Shown piece by piece: positions 10,679 to 21,142 of a stretch of 36,726 bases of DNA. The translations under genes were made by a program, and so were the position numbers. Under the pieces are notes generated by a model that saw nothing but the letters and a program-made list of their open reading frames with translations, was not told the DNA's origin and made no database searches. This DNA is from Cladosporium sp. IMV 00045. Taxonomy: Eukaryota; Ascomycota; Dothideomycetes; Cladosporiales; Cladosporiaceae. How positions within the stretch are numbered: the first letter of the stretch is position 1; each line of letters begins with the position of its first letter. The stretch is from NCBI GenBank assembly GCA_001931905.2, contig MSJI02000359.1:1-36726 (forward strand), given 5' to 3'.

Positions 10679-11010
10679 AAGCAAGGATTGCTGTAGTCTC
10701 TAGAAAAAACATTCGATATCCCTTGAATTAATGAATTTATTAAGCAACACCTGTAGATTGCGAGCAATCACTTTTCTTGTGAGAGGCTCTACAAGTACTT
10801 CGGACACATACACTAATTGTAGTGAATCCATTTGGTAAAGTAGGTGAAGTGAAGCTTGGGCCAACGGACCTCACGCAAACGTCATGAAGTGCTCTAGACG
10901 CCGCAAACACATCCAGACTCTGCAGTCTACAATTAAATCGTAACTTTCGACACACAGCAATCTGTTGGCTCGAACAGACAAACTGTTGAAGACACGAATG
11001 ATGATATAGC
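10679..11010 (+). other. Intergenic region ARP4 to SKI3, with a minimal uORF at its end
   Basis: Only 332 bp separate the ARP4 stop from the SKI3 start, so ARP4 3' processing and the SKI3 promoter are closely packed. An AT-rich patch near 10720-10745 could serve in 3' processing. The last 13 bases hold a three-codon uORF, listed separately. Confidence 0.55.
10998..11009 (+). promoter_or_regulatory. Minimal uORF (Met-Met-Ile-stop) abutting the SKI3 start
   Basis: Two adjacent ATG codons at 10998 and 11001 are followed by ATA and the stop TAG at 11007-11009. A single base then separates this stop from the SKI3 ATG at 11011. If the mRNA begins upstream of 10998, scanning ribosomes meet these ATGs first and would have to bypass them or reinitiate. 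Confidence 0.4.
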
Positions 11011-14000
11011 ATGTCTACCAACAAAGCTGCTTTGAAAGCAGCAAAGACGGCGCTCGATGGCGAAGATTACGGCACCGTCATCACCCAGGCGCAAATAGTC
11101 CTTGCATCAGACGCTCAAAACTACACGGCACGCCTTTTCCTCGGACGAGCCTTCGAAAAACAAGGCCAATTCGACGATGCTGCCGACACCTACCGTAAAG
11201 CAGCCGACTCGAAACCAGACGAAGCTCAAGCCTGGCTTGGCCTCTGCAGCGTCTTCGAAGCGCAGGGATCGAAGAAAGTCGACGAATACATCGACGTGGC
11301 CGTCCGCGTGGGCTCAATACACGCCGCTGCCGACGACGCTCACCGGTGTCAGACGGTAATCGACAAACTGGTCGGGTTCGTGAAGCAGCACGGCACTTCT
11401 GAGCAGAAAAAGCGAGCTTTGCGAGTGACTCTTCCCGGAAGCCCGGTTTATGATTTCCTGGAAGGCAGGCTGCCGCATCCTTCGCTCGGATTCACCAGAC
11501 TCGCCGAGATCACGGAGGAGCAAGAGGCTCAGCGCGTCAAGACGGAGATCAGCAATCGCCGCACGCGCATTGGAGCTCGCCTCGGCCAGGTCACGACCGA
11601 AGTCAAGCGCGAAGTCTTCGGCCAGAGTGAGCTCGAAGAACTATACCAGCAAATCATTAACTGGACGAGCGAAGATGAAGTGCGCCGCGAGTATGAGGAG
11701 AAGCTGCTGCAGAGAGCTTACGATATCCTTCTTGTGTTACCTCAGGATCAGAAAACGGCCAAGCTGGATCATGTCCTGAGCCTCGCAGAAGGCATGGTGA
11801 TTATTCATCATCCTTTCCAGCAGGCTTGGGATCTTGTGTTGGAGACCCGTGACTTCGATAACTTGCAAGACCTTGATGCCAATATTCTGCGGGAATATGT
11901 TACTCTTTTCCTAGACAGCGGGCTTGGTAGCATCCTCAATGCCTGGCTGAACAGTGAACTTTGTCCATTTCCGGCCCCGAAAAAGGATGAGAATGACAAA
12001 GCAGAAGACGCTGAAGAGCCAGAGGCTCTAAGCGCAGAGTATCGCTTGGCCATGATGACCGAAGGAATCACAAAAGCCGAGCACTCCCCTTTTGCGTACA
12101 GATTGGCCTGCGATTACTTTTTGTACCTCGACGAGCACCAGACAGTTGTGGAAACAGCACGCTCAGGCTTGCAGATCCTTTCTGCAGAGTCGTCAAAGCT
12201 CAATCTGAGCTTGCAGAACACGAAAGACGCTTTGAATAGCGTCTTAGGAACGGCGCTTGTGCACTACCAAGCCCCGAGAAACCACGCGGAAGCCAAACGC
12301 CTGTTTGAAGACATCCTCCAGCGAAAGCCTAAGTTGACACCAGCTTTGATCGGCCTGGGTTTGATCTTTGAGGAAATTGAGAACTACGCTGCTGCGATTG
12401 ACTTCCTGCAGCAAGCCCTCAAAGAAGATCCTGGCAATGTTCAGGTCGGCACAGAGCTTGCTTGGTGTAAAGCACTTCACGGAGACAACGCTACTGCAAG
12501 AGATGAGCTTGAGAACTACCTGCCGAAGTTGAGGACCGACGATCCTCGTGCAAGGGATCTCCGTGCACAATGCCTCTACCGCATTGGTATCTGCATCTGG
12601 AACATCGACGACTCAAAGGAAGCTCGCAAAGATCGCAGCGGCGCTTACGCCCGCTTCCTCTCAGCCATCAAAACCAACGTGAACTTTGCCCCAGCCTACA
12701 CAAGTCTCGGACATTACTACGAGCTTTACGCAAAAGACAAAAAGCGCGCCCGCCAGTGTTTCCAAAAGGCATTTGAACTTTCTCCCGCGGAGACAGACGC
12801 AGCCGAGCGCCTTGCGCGATCCTTCGCTAACAAAGGCGAATGGGAAATTGTCGAGGTCATCTCACAGCGTGTCATCGATTCAGGCAGAGCGAGGCCACCG
12901 CCCGGTTCTAAGAGAAAGGGTTTGAGCTGGCCTTACTCTGCCATCGGTGTTGTGCAAATGAATAGACAGGAATATCAGCAAGCGATCGTGTCTTTCCTTG
13001 CTGCGCTTCGCATCAGCCCGGACGACTATCAGTCGTACGTCGGTCTTGGAGAGAGCTATCACAATTCTGGTCGTTACAACTCCGCCAGTCGGACGTTCAA
13101 CTATGCTCTCCAGCGACATGAGGACGGGAAGATGAAAGTGACCGGCGAGACGTGGTTCGCGAAGTACATGCTCGCCAACGTACACAGAGAGCTCGGCGAG
13201 TATCAAGAAGCGGTCGATGGTCTCCAGGCTGTGCTCGAGGAGCGCCCGTCAGAGTTTGGTGTTCTGATATCTCTCCTCCAGACTTTCGTGGAGCGTGCAT
13301 GGCGTTGTGTCGAGACTGGTCTTTTCGGACAGGCTGTTGACAACTGCAACAAAGCAATTTCTACTGCCGTGGAAGTGGCCAAGGGGAACCCTCAAGCTTT
13401 CAACTTGTGGAAGTCTGTCGGCGATGCTTGTATTACCTTCTCGTGGGTTCTCTCCGGCAGCGATAGATTGCCTTCTTCCGAGCTGAGGTCATTGCTTGAT
13501 GGTGAGGGCCAGGACGACGCACTCGCTCAGCTGCCTGACATTGATGGCATCCGATCAAACAGTCTCGATGCCAAAGAAGAGGAAGGTGACCTGCCGAAGG
13601 CTGTGATCGCCGGCGTCCTCGCGTACAAAAGTGCCATCTACTCGTCTTCTAAAGACATCCACGCACAAGCAGTCTCGTGGTACAACCTTGGTTGGGCTGA
13701 ACATCGGGCATATTCTCTTAGTGGCGGCAAGTCTGGAAAGAAGTATTTGAAGGCAGCCGTCCGTTGCTTCAAGCGCGCCATTGAGTTGGAGGCTGGCAAC
13801 GCTGAGTTTTGGAACGCCCTCGGTGTTGTGACATCTACTCTCAACTCTCAAGTCGCTCAACACTCCTTCGTTCGCTCCCTCCACTTGAACGAGTTGAATG
13901 CGAAGGTCTGGACGAATCTAGGTGTGCTGTATACATTGCAGAACGACTACGAGCTGGCTCACCAGGCATTCGGGCGTGCACAATCAACCGATCCAGATTA

Positions 14001-15216
14001 CGCTCACGCTTGGGTCGGCGAAGGTCTGATCGCGTTGATGACAGGCGACACGAAAGAAGCCCTCAACCACTTCACACACGCTTTCGAGATCTCCGACTCT
14101 GCATCGACTATCTCCAAGCGGCAATACGCCCTCTCGACCTTCGACCACCTCCTCACCTCACCCACTACTTCAAACGACCTGACCGCGCTTATCGAGCCTC
14201 TGTTCGCTCTGGAACAATTGCGTGCCCAAGCACCAAAGGACCTCCCTTACAGACACCTCTCAGCCCTCTTCCTGGAGCGAGTTGGCAACCTCCACGACGC
14301 AATCGAAGTGCTCACCGACCTCTGCGCCATCGCAGAAGCAGACTACGAATCCTCCGAGTCGGAAGAATCCCTCTCCCGTTTCGCCCACGCCAAAACAGAC
14401 ATAGCCCGCTGCCAGCTCGCAGCCAATGACTTCTCTTCCGCCTTCGAAAACGCCAACACCGCCCTCGACCTCTCCGCCGACGAAGAAGGCAGCGGCCTGT
14501 CCGCCGAAGCGCGCCGCAAACTCCGCCTGTCCGCCCACCTCACCGCCGGCCTCGCGGCGCACAACCTCTCCCAATCCCAAGACGCCATCGCCATGTTCCG
14601 CTCCGCCCTGGAAGAAAGCAACAGCAACCCAGACGTCACCTGCCTCCTGACGCAAGTCCTCTGGACGCACGGCGGCGAAGCCGAAAAAGCCGCCGCGCGC
14701 GACCAGCTCTTCGAGACCTTCGAAGCCCACCCGGAGCACGTCGGCGTCATGACCCTGCTAGGCGCCATAGCCGCTCTAGACGACGACGCGGAAACCTCGT
14801 CCGCGGTGCGCGACGACCTCGTCGCCCTACGAACCAACCCAGACCTGCAAACCGAGCAGCAAACGCAAATCGACTCCCTCCTGCTCTCCCTCGCACTTCT
14901 ATCCGAGCCTTCTTCCGCCACAACGACAGAAACAGAAGCACCACCGTCCCTCTCCTCCGCCCAAGCAGCAACACTCCTCAACCCCTCGCACGCGCACGCC
15001 TGGACTTCGCTCGCGGAGCTGTCAGGCGAAGCGCACGCGGCCGAGATGGCGCTGCTGATGGCGCTGAAGGACGCGCCGCCTGGAGGACAGGAGAGCGCGG
15101 AGAAACTCGCGGGCGCGTTTGCGGGCGTGGGGTCTGTGGCGGATGCGCAGAGGGCGGTTGTGTTGGCGCCTTGGGAGGGGAGGGGGTGGGGGGTTTTGGG
15201 GGAGGGTGTTGCTTAG
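11011..15216 (+). CDS. SKI3: Ski3 (TTC37-like) TPR scaffold of the Ski complex
   Basis: Uninterrupted frame of 1401 residues, close to yeast Ski3 (1432). Ski3 holds the Ski2 helicase and Ski8 together and feeds mRNA into the cytoplasmic exosome for 3'-5' decay. The sequence is almost all tetratricopeptide repeats. N-terminal TPRs occupy about 1-100. A conserved non-TPR linker with SPVYDFLEGRLPHPSLGF lies around 148-165. TPR arrays resume from about 430 (AKRLFEDILQRKPKLTPALIG) and recur near 560-620, 650-700, 730-770, 900-1050 and to the C-terminus. Canonical TPR residues (W/Y-LG-Y/F-A-P) are seen throughout. The 3' third becomes GC-rich with strongly C-ending codons, but the frame stays open to the TAG at 15214-15216. 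The start follows a tiny uORF by one base. Confidence 0.94.
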   Translation: MSTNKAALKAAKTALDGEDYGTVITQAQIVLASDAQNYTARLFLGRAFEKQGQFDDAADTYRKAADSKPDEAQAWLGLCSVFEAQGSKKVDEYIDVAVRVGSIHAAADDAHRCQTVIDKLVGFVKQHGTSEQKKRALRVTLPGSPVYDFLEGRLPHPSLGFTRLAEITEEQEAQRVKTEISNRRTRIGARLGQVTTEVKREVFGQSELEELYQQIINWTSEDEVRREYEEKLLQRAYDILLVLPQDQKTAKLDHVLSLAEGMVIIHHPFQQAWDLVLETRDFDNLQDLDANILREYVTLFLDSGLGSILNAWLNSELCPFPAPKKDENDKAEDAEEPEALSAEYRLAMMTEGITKAEHSPFAYRLACDYFLYLDEHQTVVETARSGLQILSAESSKLNLSLQNTKDALNSVLGTALVHYQAPRNHAEAKRLFEDILQRKPKLTPALIGLGLIFEEIENYAAAIDFLQQALKEDPGNVQVGTELAWCKALHGDNATARDELENYLPKLRTDDPRARDLRAQCLYRIGICIWNIDDSKEARKDRSGAYARFLSAIKTNVNFAPAYTSLGHYYELYAKDKKRARQCFQKAFELSPAETDAAERLARSFANKGEWEIVEVISQRVIDSGRARPPPGSKRKGLSWPYSAIGVVQMNRQEYQQAIVSFLAALRISPDDYQSYVGLGESYHNSGRYNSASRTFNYALQRHEDGKMKVTGETWFAKYMLANVHRELGEYQEAVDGLQAVLEERPSEFGVLISLLQTFVERAWRCVETGLFGQAVDNCNKAISTAVEVAKGNPQAFNLWKSVGDACITFSWVLSGSDRLPSSELRSLLDGEGQDDALAQLPDIDGIRSNSLDAKEEEGDLPKAVIAGVLAYKSAIYSSSKDIHAQAVSWYNLGWAEHRAYSLSGGKSGKKYLKAAVRCFKRAIELEAGNAEFWNALGVVTSTLNSQVAQHSFVRSLHLNELNAKVWTNLGVLYTLQNDYELAHQAFGRAQSTDPDYAHAWVGEGLIALMTGDTKEALNHFTHAFEISDSASTISKRQYALSTFDHLLTSPTTSNDLTALIEPLFALEQLRAQAPKDLPYRHLSALFLERVGNLHDAIEVLTDLCAIAEADYESSESEESLSRFAHAKTDIARCQLAANDFSSAFENANTALDLSADEEGSGLSAEARRKLRLSAHLTAGLAAHNLSQSQDAIAMFRSALEESNSNPDVTCLLTQVLWTHGGEAEKAAARDQLFETFEAHPEHVGVMTLLGAIAALDDDAETSSAVRDDLVALRTNPDLQTEQQTQIDSLLLSLALLSEPSSATTTETEAPPSLSSAQAATLLNPSHAHAWTSLAELSGEAHAAEMALLMALKDAPPGGQESAEKLAGAFAGVGSVADAQRAVVLAPWEGRGWGVLGEGVA

Positions 15217-16449
15217 GGGGTAAAGAGATTTCTATATGTTCGTGGTGAGGGGAGGAAGGTTTGGGTTGGGGGTTTGTTGGGGGTTTGGGATGGAGACTTG
15301 CACTTGGATGAAAAGGTTTCTTTCCCACTTCGATGCATTTCGTGGATGGAAAGTTAGGTAACGATGATTGATGGCATGGATGGGACGGAATGGATGGCCA
15401 GCATAGGGATGTGAAAACTCATCCTCTTGAATCTCGTGGTAAAAAGACAGTTCTTAACAATAAGCAAACCCTCAAAAAGAGAACAGCGAAAGAATACTAA
15501 AATCAAGAAGGTCACGATCCAGAAATCTCAAGACTCGATGGCATCTGGTATTAATCCATTACCAAATACATACGTTCAGTGTAGGTACTTCATATATATT
15601 TTCATCCCATCCGATCGCTGCCGCCGTCGCTTGCGCGGTCTTGTTTTCTTCTCCCTTCTTCTTGTCATTGTTACCCTACTCTTCTCCTATCTCCGATGAT
15701 ACTGCTACTGCTGCTGCCCATGTCAAATATCCACACTCGCCAAAACTTCAGGTTATGTATCCTGTTAAACACTAATCACACCAAGAGAAAGTCAAATAAA
15801 GACTAAAAAGACTGCGAACGAACCCAACAGGAAAACCACTCCAGCAAGAAAACAAGTCCAGCGAGAAAAGTACACGCAAGCAGGGTTGAGAAACGGCAGA
15901 TAAAAATCCGACGAAAAGACACGCCAGACACGCAAAAGCTGCTAATTTTCGCCGGTTGCTGCTGCTGTAGTGTATGTGTATGCCTGCTCTCAATCTCTGC
16001 GCGGCCGTGCGCGTATTGAGCGCCTTGATTATTATTGCTCTTCTCTCATTTCTTCTCTCTTCTCCCTTCCTGCTGTGTTATGCCAGCTCCTGTCTGCTTA
16101 TTGCTTCCCGCTCTTTTGCCCTCTTCCTCCTGCTCCTCCCTATTTTAAGGTATTTCCTGCTTTCTGCCCTCTTGCATCCTCCTCCTCTTCTTCTGGATCG
16201 AACCCAGAAAAGCCAAAAACAAGAGGGGACACCCCTCCACCTGTTCGAAACGCCAGCCTGACCTAGCCAGGTCTCTCCTCCGAACTTTGCAGTAACTTGC
16301 TCTCTTCGCCTCTGGAAGAAAAGAAAAGAAAAGAAAAGACGTAGAAAAGGAAGAATTAAAATTGTGTAGGATTACGATAGAGAAGTTGAATATGCGCGGG
16401 CCCAGCGATCGCGCACGGAGGTCTGACCTCGTTTGCAAAGAAATCGCTT
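15217..16449. other. Convergent 3' intergenic region SKI3 / metallopeptidase
   Basis: This 1233-bp spacer lies between two converging stop codons. It holds G-rich sequence just after SKI3, an AT-rich middle with AATAAA-like sequence near 15795, and long pyrimidine-rich tracts on the + strand near 16030-16190. A pentanucleotide repeat sits at 16319-16338. No coding gene or tRNA is convincing. Confidence 0.6.
16319..16338 (+). repeat. (AAAAG)4 microsatellite
   Basis: Four exact AAAAG units preceded by AAG lie in the presumed 3' UTR of the metallopeptidase gene. On that gene's strand the tract reads CTTTT, a pyrimidine run. Length variation between strains is likely for such a repeat. Confidence 0.85.
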
Positions 16450-19005
16450 TCATCGCGTGATGATCAGACCGAACCCGTCGAGCCAGGGCCCGCAGCTGCC
16501 GTAGACGCCTGCGATGCTGTAGCCTCGGGGAGGGATGAGGGTGTGTCTGTTGAAATTGAGTGTTAGCAAAATCGACTTTCTTTCTCATATCCACACCGAC
16601 ACAGGACACAACATACCCCGAACCGCCAGTGGCATTACCAAAAACCTCACTCTTGCGGCCCGCGCTGGTCAGGATCTGGATGCCATCTATCCACGCGCCC
16701 GCCCGCAGATAGAAGCCGAGGACCGTCTCGCCCATCCTGGTGTCGAGAGCGAACGTGCTGCCTCCGGCTTTGCCGCCTCGCTTGCCGAAAAGCTCGCTGC
16801 GCCCGTCTTCGTAGCAGAACTCGATGCCGTCCAGACTCGCGCCGTGGTAGATTTTGATGCGCAGCATTTGCTCCTTGCGCTTCCACGCGATGCCGAAGAT
16901 GGACTCCTGTGGCTGGGAGCCCTGCATTTGCGAGTGGCCCAGTTTGCCGGATTTGAAGCCCGGTCGACCGTCGGGGAGTTTGACGCGGGCTTCTTTGGAA
17001 GCCAGCTGGGCGAAGTCGTCGACGGTGTGTTTGGTGCCGGAGCAGGAGAAGAGTTCGAGTTTGAGCTTGCGCTTCTTCTTGTCTTCGGGGAGGCGCTCGC
17101 GCAGGTTCTGTTCGGTGAGAGTGACTTGTCGGGGTCCTATGCCGTTGCCGTCGGCGAATTCGATCCAGTGGTGGCAGACGTCGTCGCCTTCGGGGAAGAT
17201 TTCTACCCATGCGACGCCTGTTGCTGCGGTTGCGAGGACTGTTCCGTTGTCGACGGTCCAGACTTGTATGCTCTGATCGAGGTGCGGGCTGATACTATCA
17301 CCGGGCAGCTGGAAACAGGTGTGGTAGCGGAAGCGGAGGGCGTCCAGACGGTGCCAGGCACATTCATCCTTTGGCAGACAGAGACGTTGGCCGGCTTGCT
17401 TAGTCCGTGTCGAGTAGGGCTCACGGGTGGTGAAGGTGCGGTTCAAGGTAACATAATCCCGAAGCATGACGCCTGATTCCTGATGAGGACAGCCCAGCAG
17501 ATGACCTGTTTCGTGGAGATGTGCGCCGATTCCAATATTCGCCGCCTCCCAGTTGCTGCCACTCTGGTTGCAGTCGTTTGCCACGTAGTCTGTGTCTGTT
17601 CGTGTGCAATCGGTAAACGCCGGGACGACCTCTTCGATGTGAGCAGGGTAAGACTGCAAGCAGTGCGATCCAAAGATGGCAAGCTTCACCGTGTCATCGC
17701 CACCTCCCAGCGCGGCATGTCCTCTGACTGTACCGGCCTGCTTGTCCCAATGCGAATCCAAGAACATGCAAGACACGTATTGCGTTTGCCCAGGCCGGGG
17801 TTGGAAGTACTTCTTCACTTCTGCTGATGCGATGCTGAACAAATCGCCCTTCTTTTTTGCAGGGCCATGTTGTTGTGCAATTTCCAGATCCTGGATCTCC
17901 TTGACTGTCTTTTCCATCCGGATGATGTGAATCTTGGCCTCATTCCTCATCTGCCCGGTTTCCATATCTTTCCACGTCAGACTTCCGGGCTGCCACTCTT
18001 CCTCATATCTGTAGCATCTTCTTCCAAACGAGTTGCGATTCATCTGTTCTGCTGTGAACGCTTGCCATAGATAAGCTGCCATACGGAACTTTCGAACCGC
18101 AGTAGCCAGGTTGTTCCCCTCTTTCTGCGCTCTTTCAGGCACGGCATCATACGTTTCTGGCGAGTCTTTTGCAACAAGTATACACAATTGTAAGGGTGGC
18201 GATGAGATGAGGGGGAGGAAATTGATGCTGATCCAGGAAGTGTGTGCGGGGCCAGCGTTGGCAGGGAGTTTTGGTGAAGTGAAGTCTAGGCGGAGTTTAT
18301 TAGGACCTGGTTGGAGATAGACCAGCGCTTTGAAGTGTGAATCGCAGACTGGCCATTGTTGAGCCGGGAAGCTATCCTGGTGGTGAGAGATGGTCAATTG
18401 TCCGTCGAGAGGTTGTGCTGGGTCCGCGCATTGACCAAATATGAGGAGAACTTTCTGGTGAACCTGAACGATTGTCAGTATGAGTACACTGTAAACGGCA
18501 CGAAATTCATAGCCATACCCATGATCCGTCAGATACGGATAAAACACGCGGCGCAAGAGGTGAAGTAGCGGGTGCAACTCGAGGAATGCTCTCGCCGCTG
18601 GTTGAACCCTGCAATATCCTATGTCAATGGTCGTTCTTGTATACCTCCGATGTCCACATCTTTACTCACGACCAGGCTGTATCTGTTGTTCGGGTTAGGC
18701 ATGCCGGGCCTACCGCCCATCGGTGGAGTTTTAGAGCCATTGCCGCCCATAGCAGGCAAGTGACTGCTCGAGGCCGATTTGCCCGAAGAGCCTAGAGTGG
18801 TCGGCGGGGATGTCTTGTCGAACCATGAGCTCAAGGTGGACGAGCTCTTATTTCCATTGCTTGCGCGCTGCGATCTCGGATCATCATTGCCATCGTTGCT
18901 CGAGGAGGAGTTGTGGTCGGAGGTGTGGGTGTTGTTGGTGGTTGTGGTGGTGAAAGATGCCTTTGACCGGCGGCGCAGGTTGAGATCTTTCAGGAAGGAA
19001 GGCAT
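16450..19005 (-). CDS. Putative zinc metallopeptidase with C-terminal jacalin-like lectin domain (YIL108W-type)
   Basis: Four exons: 19005-18670, 18608-18519, 18463-16617, 16546-16450, giving 789 residues. Introns are 61 nt (GTGAGT), 55 nt (GTATGG, branch TACTGAC) and 70 nt (GTATGT, branch CTAAC); all junctions restore the conserved frame. Residues 1-140 are Ser/Asn/Thr/His-rich and likely disordered. The peptidase region follows from about 143 (VHQKVLLIFGQC), with the zinc-binding HETGHLLGCPH at 459-469, a complete HExxHxxGxxH motif. A jacalin-type beta-prism domain spans about 660-789, with FGKRGGKAGGSTF, a GxxIDGI-type strand and the final GVYGSCGPWLDGFGLI block. The short last exon supplies the closing 31 residues of the lectin fold. 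There is no signal peptide, so a cytosolic role is likely. The substrate is unknown. The yeast relative YIL108W is poorly characterised. Confidence 0.9.
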
Positions 19006-20472
19006 TGCGGGCGAGGGTGGTGACGGGAGGATTCACCGCCGACAATGCGATGTTGGCGGTGGTATCGGGACGGGCGAGACAATGGCGTGGAATGGGTATC
19101 TGTGTATCGGAGCTATGTGGAAAGTGCTTGCGCGGCCGGCAGGTGCTGGCCAAGAGGTATGGGGTTGCGCTGGCAAAGCGAGCGACAAGACTGGTCAAGC
19201 GACGGACATGTGAGGGCGACGATGATGTGCAGAGGGCGACGACCAGTAGAGTTGGCGGGATTGTTGAGTGCCAATGCCGAGATGGTTGATCGTCGTCAGT
19301 GTAGAAAAGCGGGAGGGGGACGACGACGGCGAACGAGCGGAGAGATAGAGAGAAAGCTTGCGGGAGAGGGAAAGATGATGTCGCAGCGGGAATGGGAAAG
19401 ACAACTTGAGCTTGGAGGATGCGGTTGAGTAGAGGGCGGTAGCTAGCCTGACGAGAGGGACGAGTAGTATGGGGAGGAGCATGCAAGATGGGCGATAGCA
19501 GTTGGTGGTGGTTCGGTAGCGTGTACTTGGTTACCAACTCCCCATCCCACTCCACTTGGCCCTTTCAACCACCCGGACTCCACTATCTCTACTCTAGGAG
19601 GTACCACAGCCACAAGCACCACTCGCCAAACCACCAGTGACACGCCGCTCTGTGGTCTTTGGCATGACGAGTAAGCCGATCTTCCTATCGCTACAGCCCA
19701 TGGCAATCTCACCCTGTCCCATCCCAGATCACATGAAATATTAACGCAAATCATACATCGACCAAGGCCAAACGGTGCAAGAAGTACAACCGGAAACCTG
19801 CATCTGCACTACCATCGCACAAGGTTTTGAGTGGCTTGCATCATGCAGCTCACACATCTCTTGCATGCTTACACACATATATATACATGTACATACATCC
19901 AGCATGTCGGCGCTGTCTCCTTGATTCGTCGTCACAAGTCAACGAATCTCCCTTACTCCTATTCCAATGTTCATGACTCCGGCCAGAAGCAATTACATCA
20001 ATCGTCGCACAGAGCGCGCCACCGTCATCTCTCATCCATCTATGCTCGGCCCTATCTCATCAAGCCCCAGACGCGGGCCTCGACGGGCTAACCGTAGGCG
20101 CCGCGAACGGGCAGCCGTTTTTCTTGGACTCCGCGCTTAGCATGGCAATTGTGACGTTCTCGGTCCTCATTTTGGCATGGATGGCCCACGGGCGGCCGCC
20201 GTCTGCGCGGGAGGTATAGAGTTCTTTTTCTCGGACAGGCTTGCTATTATTGCAGGAAAGGCCTGCCCTCGAGCACATCACGTGCGACCTTCGACAGTGG
20301 TACTTTTCAGCCTCAGCTGCCCGCCTTGACCCGCGGCAGTGCAATCCAACTAAACGGATCCTACTCTCGCTAAGGAGAATCGACCAAGATCGGTTTTTGG
20401 TGAGGAGCTAGCCTCTGCTTCTTGTACCAAAAGCTGAGCAAAACCGGGCTGAGTGGGCGAGCTAGGCTTCGC

Positions 20473-20526
20473 CCTCCGAGTCGTGTAGTCGTTTGGTTCT
20501 GCCAACGTGAGGATCAGACTCGGAGG
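20473..20526. repeat. Two-tier inverted repeat (hairpin candidate)
   Basis: CCTCCGAGTC at 20473-20482 is the perfect reverse complement of GACTCGGAGG at 20517-20526. Inside it, CGTTTGG (20490-20496) can pair with CCAACG (20502-20507) with one bulged base and a 5-nt loop. The two stems are separated by internal loops of 7 and 9 nt. The nested arrangement resembles a structured RNA or a cruciform site. No poly-T terminator or known RNA signature is evident. Confidence 0.5.
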
Positions 20527-21123
20527 ATATCCATGCATAGTATTCTGGGGAATCCCATGTCATTCGTAATCGACGTTTGATGTGGGCATGCGAAAGGGGA
20601 AAGTCCTCAAGCTAGTTGTCCATGTTCGCCATGCTGGATATCAGCATGCTGCCCTCATTCGATCGGCAGCTCGTAAATATTCGATATTCACATGATGGCA
20701 TAATATACAGTCTGTAACTCGGCGCGAACATAGCACTCAAAGTAGAGTGGATGAGCTTATAGGATGAAGGTATCACCTTAGCAATATAGGAATTTGTCGT
20801 GATAGGAGTCGCAGTAAATACATGCATCTCGCGGAAATACTACAAAGTAGAAGAGCCAGGCGACCAAACAATACATAACAACATGCATGCGAAGAATCCC
20901 ACATCCCTCCCACACTTCTCCAAACCTCTACATGTACATGTATCCATCCACGACTGCAACAGGCTGAGACACGCATCGAGTCCCTGGCTCGTCTCATCAA
21001 CGGGTAAAAGCTCCATCTAGACAAGACACAGACACCGAATAGAGAACCAAAAAGCTTGGAGCCAGTTTCAGACCCGTTGTGTTGCCATGACTGCCTGCCC
21101 GTTGAAGTGTGTGCCCGACACAA

Positions 21124-21142
21124 CCGTCCGTCCGTCCGTCCC
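21124..21142 (+). repeat. (CCGT)4.5 tetranucleotide microsatellite
   Basis: Four exact CCGT units plus a partial one lie in the upstream region of the Whi5/Nrm1-type gene. This is an ordinary short microsatellite with no evident function. Confidence 0.85.

Noticed and set aside
14260..14981. Long minus-strand frames over the 3' third of SKI3
   Set aside because: They arise from the strongly C-ending codons of SKI3, whose TPR repeats continue through the region.
15427..15993. Small frames in the SKI3 / metallopeptidase spacer
   Set aside because: Low-complexity translations from pyrimidine-rich 3' UTR-like sequence, with no conserved motif or plausible start context.
16191..16209. Hairpin TTCTGG/CCAGAA with a loop like a tRNA T-loop; its minus strand resembles a B box
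   Set aside because: The stem and loop are offset by one base from a true T-arm, and no A box, anticodon arm or acceptor stem can be built around it.
16145..16546. Reading the metallopeptidase frame straight on past 16547 to a stop near 16145
   Set aside because: The read-through sequence is basic and non-conserved; splicing at 16616/16547 restores the jacalin-type ending and a stop at 16450-16452.
18884..19555. 223-codon minus-strand frame over exon 1 of the metallopeptidase and its upstream region
   Set aside because: It opens at a non-ATG codon, is Ser/Pro/His/Leu-rich without motifs, and overlaps the better supported exon 1 in another frame.
19869..19902. CA/TA-rich simple sequence with ACATGTACAT, also partly seen near 20930
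   Set aside because: Ordinary AT-rich simple sequence; the shared words are too short to be a repeat family or a mobile element end.
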